DNA of 8,339 nucleotides from Pseudomonadota bacterium. Lineage in GTDB: Bacteria; Pseudomonadota; Alphaproteobacteria; Rhizobiales; Rhizobiaceae. The notes under the pieces are model-generated. The model did not search any database. It was not told where the DNA came from and was given only the letters and a program-made list of their open reading frames with translations. The stretch is taken from positions 1 to 8,339 of the forward strand of contig JAEZHO010000168.1 of assembly GCA_023416545.1 (NCBI GenBank), given 5' to 3'. The translations under genes were made by a program, and so were the position numbers. Positions 7,149 through 8,339 of this stretch are shown one piece after another; position 1 is the stretch's first letter, and each line of letters starts with the position of its first letter.

Positions 7149-8132
7149 TCAGAGGGCGTAGTTTGCAGACCACTGCTCGAGAACGGCCCTGTATGGCTTG
7201 ATGAATTTCTCTTCGGCAAATCTTGCCTGCTCGAAGGCCAGCCGGCTACGCTCTTCGCGATCATAGACGATCCGGGTCACTGAATAGTCCTGATGCTTGA
7301 GGCTTGGCTGGTAGCAGGCTGCTGCCGCAGAATTTGCGTTGTAGATCTCGGGGCGGTAGATCTTCTGAAACGTCTCCATCGTGCTGATGGTGCTGATAAG
7401 TTCGAGATCGGTGTAGTCCGCGAGCAGATCGCCGGCAAAATAGAATGCAAGAGGCGCAACGCTGTTCGGCGGCATGAAGAACCGCACCTTCAGTCCCATT
7501 TTTGCGAAGTACTGGTCGGTCGACGAGAATTCGTTCTGGACGTACTCGACCCCCAGCACGGGGTGCTGGTTTTCCGTGCGGTGATATGTCCTGCTGCACG
7601 AGGCGCTCAGGCATATGACCGGCGGCTTGCTGAACTGCTCCTTGTAGGCTTCCGAGTTGAGGAAACATTTGAACAGCTTTCCGTGCAGTTCGCCGAAATC
7701 CTCTGGCGTATCGAAGGCGGGCCGCCCCTTGTTGTGCTCAGGCAGAACGATGCTGAAGTCATAATCCCGCACATAGGAGGAGAGGTTGTTTCCGACGATG
7801 CCATCGATCCGTTCGCCGGTTTTCCGGTCGCGGATCGTCGTCTTCAGGATTTCGATGAGAGGGAACGGATCGCTCCGAGCCCCAGCTTCGACCTCCATTC
7901 CGACGGAAACGATTTCGAGTTCTACGGTATAATGATCGCCCTTTGGATTATTCCGGTGCGCGAGCGCGTTGAACCGGTTGTCGATCATTCGCAGGGCATT
8001 GCGGAGATTGTCCTTCCGGTTCTCGCCTCGGGCCAGATTGGCGAAGTTGGTCGTAATCCTTGTATTCTCCGACGGGCAGTAATCCTCATCGAAGGGGATG
8101 CTCTGAATGGTGAAGGTGAAGTCCTGGCTCAT
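7149..8132 (-). CDS. mesX: DUF1852 protein MesX, partner of core methionine synthase
   Basis: A 327-residue protein recognised as DUF1852, a family found next to core methionine synthases and reported as required, with oxygen, for MesD activity in aerobic bacteria (MesX). Visible hallmarks are FDEDYCPSENTRITTNFANL (14-33), the polar helix NLRNALRMIDNRFN (42-55), SVGMEVE (77-83), the LSASCSRTYHR stretch (175-185) with C179 and H184, and KVRFFMPPNS (215-224). No signal peptide or membrane segment is seen, so it is cytoplasmic. I recognise no standard cofactor motif; the conserved-looking Cys/His/Asp/Glu residues could serve metal or flavin chemistry, which is speculation. The frame is open to ATG 8288, but ATG at 8132 matches the usual family start and length; its ribosome site (GAGGG, about ten bases away) is weak. 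It is the first gene of the mes cluster. Confidence 0.88.
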   Translation of the reverse strand: MSQDFTFTIQSIPFDEDYCPSENTRITTNFANLARGENRKDNLRNALRMIDNRFNALAHRNNPKGDHYTVELEIVSVGMEVEAGARSDPFPLIEILKTTIRDRKTGERIDGIVGNNLSSYVRDYDFSIVLPEHNKGRPAFDTPEDFGELHGKLFKCFLNSEAYKEQFSKPPVICLSASCSRTYHRTENQHPVLGVEYVQNEFSSTDQYFAKMGLKVRFFMPPNSVAPLAFYFAGDLLADYTDLELISTISTMETFQKIYRPEIYNANSAAAACYQPSLKHQDYSVTRIVYDREERSRLAFEQARFAEEKFIKPYRAVLEQWSANYAL

Positions 8133-8187
8133 CGCGATCTGGCCCTCGTTCCGAGATCGAACCTCATCGGTTCCATCGGTCAGCAGT

Positions 8188-8301
8188 TCAATGCTCCCGG
8201 TCGTCGAGAGCCGGGCCTGCTGTATGCCTGAGCCGTTGATCGGGAAAAATTGGTATTCTCTCACCCAAGCATGAGCCGTGTTCATCATTGGACATGAACA
8301 T
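8188..8301 (-). CDS. Possible 37-residue leader peptide upstream of mesX
   Basis: A short ORF starting MFMSNDEHGSC and ending DDREH, preceded by GGAGAGG with ideal five-base spacing. This ribosome site is better than that of mesX itself, 56 bases after the ORF stop. There is no run of methionine or other amino-acid codons as in a classical attenuator (two Met in the first three codons only), no hydrophobic segment and no family I recognise. It overlaps the open upstream extension of mesX in a different frame, so at most one of the two is translated as a meaningful product. It may be chance. Confidence 0.2.
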   Translation of the reverse strand: MFMSNDEHGSCLGERIPIFPDQRLRHTAGPALDDREH

Positions 8302-8309
8302 CGAAGCCT

Positions 8310-8335
8310 CTCCGCCAGCCTGAGAAACGGCGGAA
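8310..8335 (-). promoter_or_regulatory. Hairpin overlapping a ribosome-site-like sequence in the mesX leader
   Basis: On the minus strand UUCCGCC (8335-8329) can pair with GGCGGAG (8316-8310) across a 12-base loop, seven pairs with one G-U at the end. The 3' arm contains part of GGAGAGG (8313-8307), so pairing would mask that ribosome site. No U-tract follows, so it is not an intrinsic terminator. Its role is unknown. Confidence 0.3.
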
Positions 8336-8339
8336 GCGC

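Larger units (their letters stand above)
8133..8339 (-). other. Leader region upstream of mesX, cut by the window edge
   Basis: About 200 bases before the mesX start without a recognised gene. On the minus strand it begins with a 7-base-pair hairpin (8310-8335) whose 3' arm overlaps a GGAGAGG ribosome-site-like sequence at 8307-8313, then a 37-codon ORF (8188-8301). A second GC-rich hairpin has arms at 8196-8200 and 8211-8215 with a 10-base loop. The mesX frame is also open back to 8288 without a stop. No riboswitch class can be named: SAM-II, cobalamin and glycine consensus cores were looked for by eye and are not present in full. The true promoter may lie beyond the window. Confidence 0.4.

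Noticed and set aside
7293..8231. 312-codon open frame on the plus strand
   Set aside because: Antisense to mesX, whose minus-strand product matches DUF1852; no separate evidence for coding.
8302..8339. Glycine-riboswitch-like CCGCCG and CTCAGGC words in the mesX leader
   Set aside because: The two words are only three bases apart, whereas in glycine aptamers other conserved elements lie between them; the following GGACAG-like element is absent. Judged chance similarity.

Overview
The window is a compact stretch of bacterial chromosome or large replicon. It has high GC, and every gene I accept lies on the minus strand, so the order of transcription runs from high to low coordinates. GC content, GTG/ATG starts behind GGAGG-like ribosome sites, and the style of the proteins suggest an alphaproteobacterium, probably of the Rhizobiales/Hyphomicrobiales. 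That assignment is an inference without a marker gene. I recognise no tRNA, rRNA, mobile element, CRISPR array or rho-independent terminator.

Right part (8132 to 5562): a three-gene cluster, mesX (DUF1852) - mesD (core methionine synthase without the folate-binding N-terminal half) - RutF-like flavin reductase, with gaps of only 26 and 25 bases. MesD/MesX is an aerobic methionine synthesis route reported to need neither 5-methyl-THF nor cobalamin, but to need oxygen and the DUF1852 protein; its methyl donor was not known in the work I recall. A flavin reductase in the same transcription unit suggests that reduced flavin plus O2 enters the reaction. About 200 bases upstream of mesX (8133-8339) hold no convincing gene, but contain a hairpin and a short ORF with a good ribosome site.

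Left part (5374 to 3): a six-gene nickel-type import system, nikA (periplasmic binding protein) - nikB - nikC (permeases) - nikD - nikE (ATPases), followed by nikR, the nickel-responsive ribbon-helix-helix repressor. nikB/C/D/E are joined by three successive 4-base ATGA stop/start overlaps, so they are translationally coupled. NikR keeps the DNA-reading residues (R3, T5, T7) and all four nickel ligands of the E. coli protein. A 10-of-12 match to the E. coli NikR operator (two 6-base half sites 16 bases apart) lies 45 bases before nikA, closing a plausible feedback loop: nickel enters, Ni-NikR binds, and nikABCDE(R) is shut down.

Points worth a second look are the mesX-mesD-flavin reductase unit and its position directly before a nickel importer, the NikR operator, a His-rich C-terminal loop in NikA, a short NikE whose expected C-terminus seems to continue in another frame, and the structured mesX leader.
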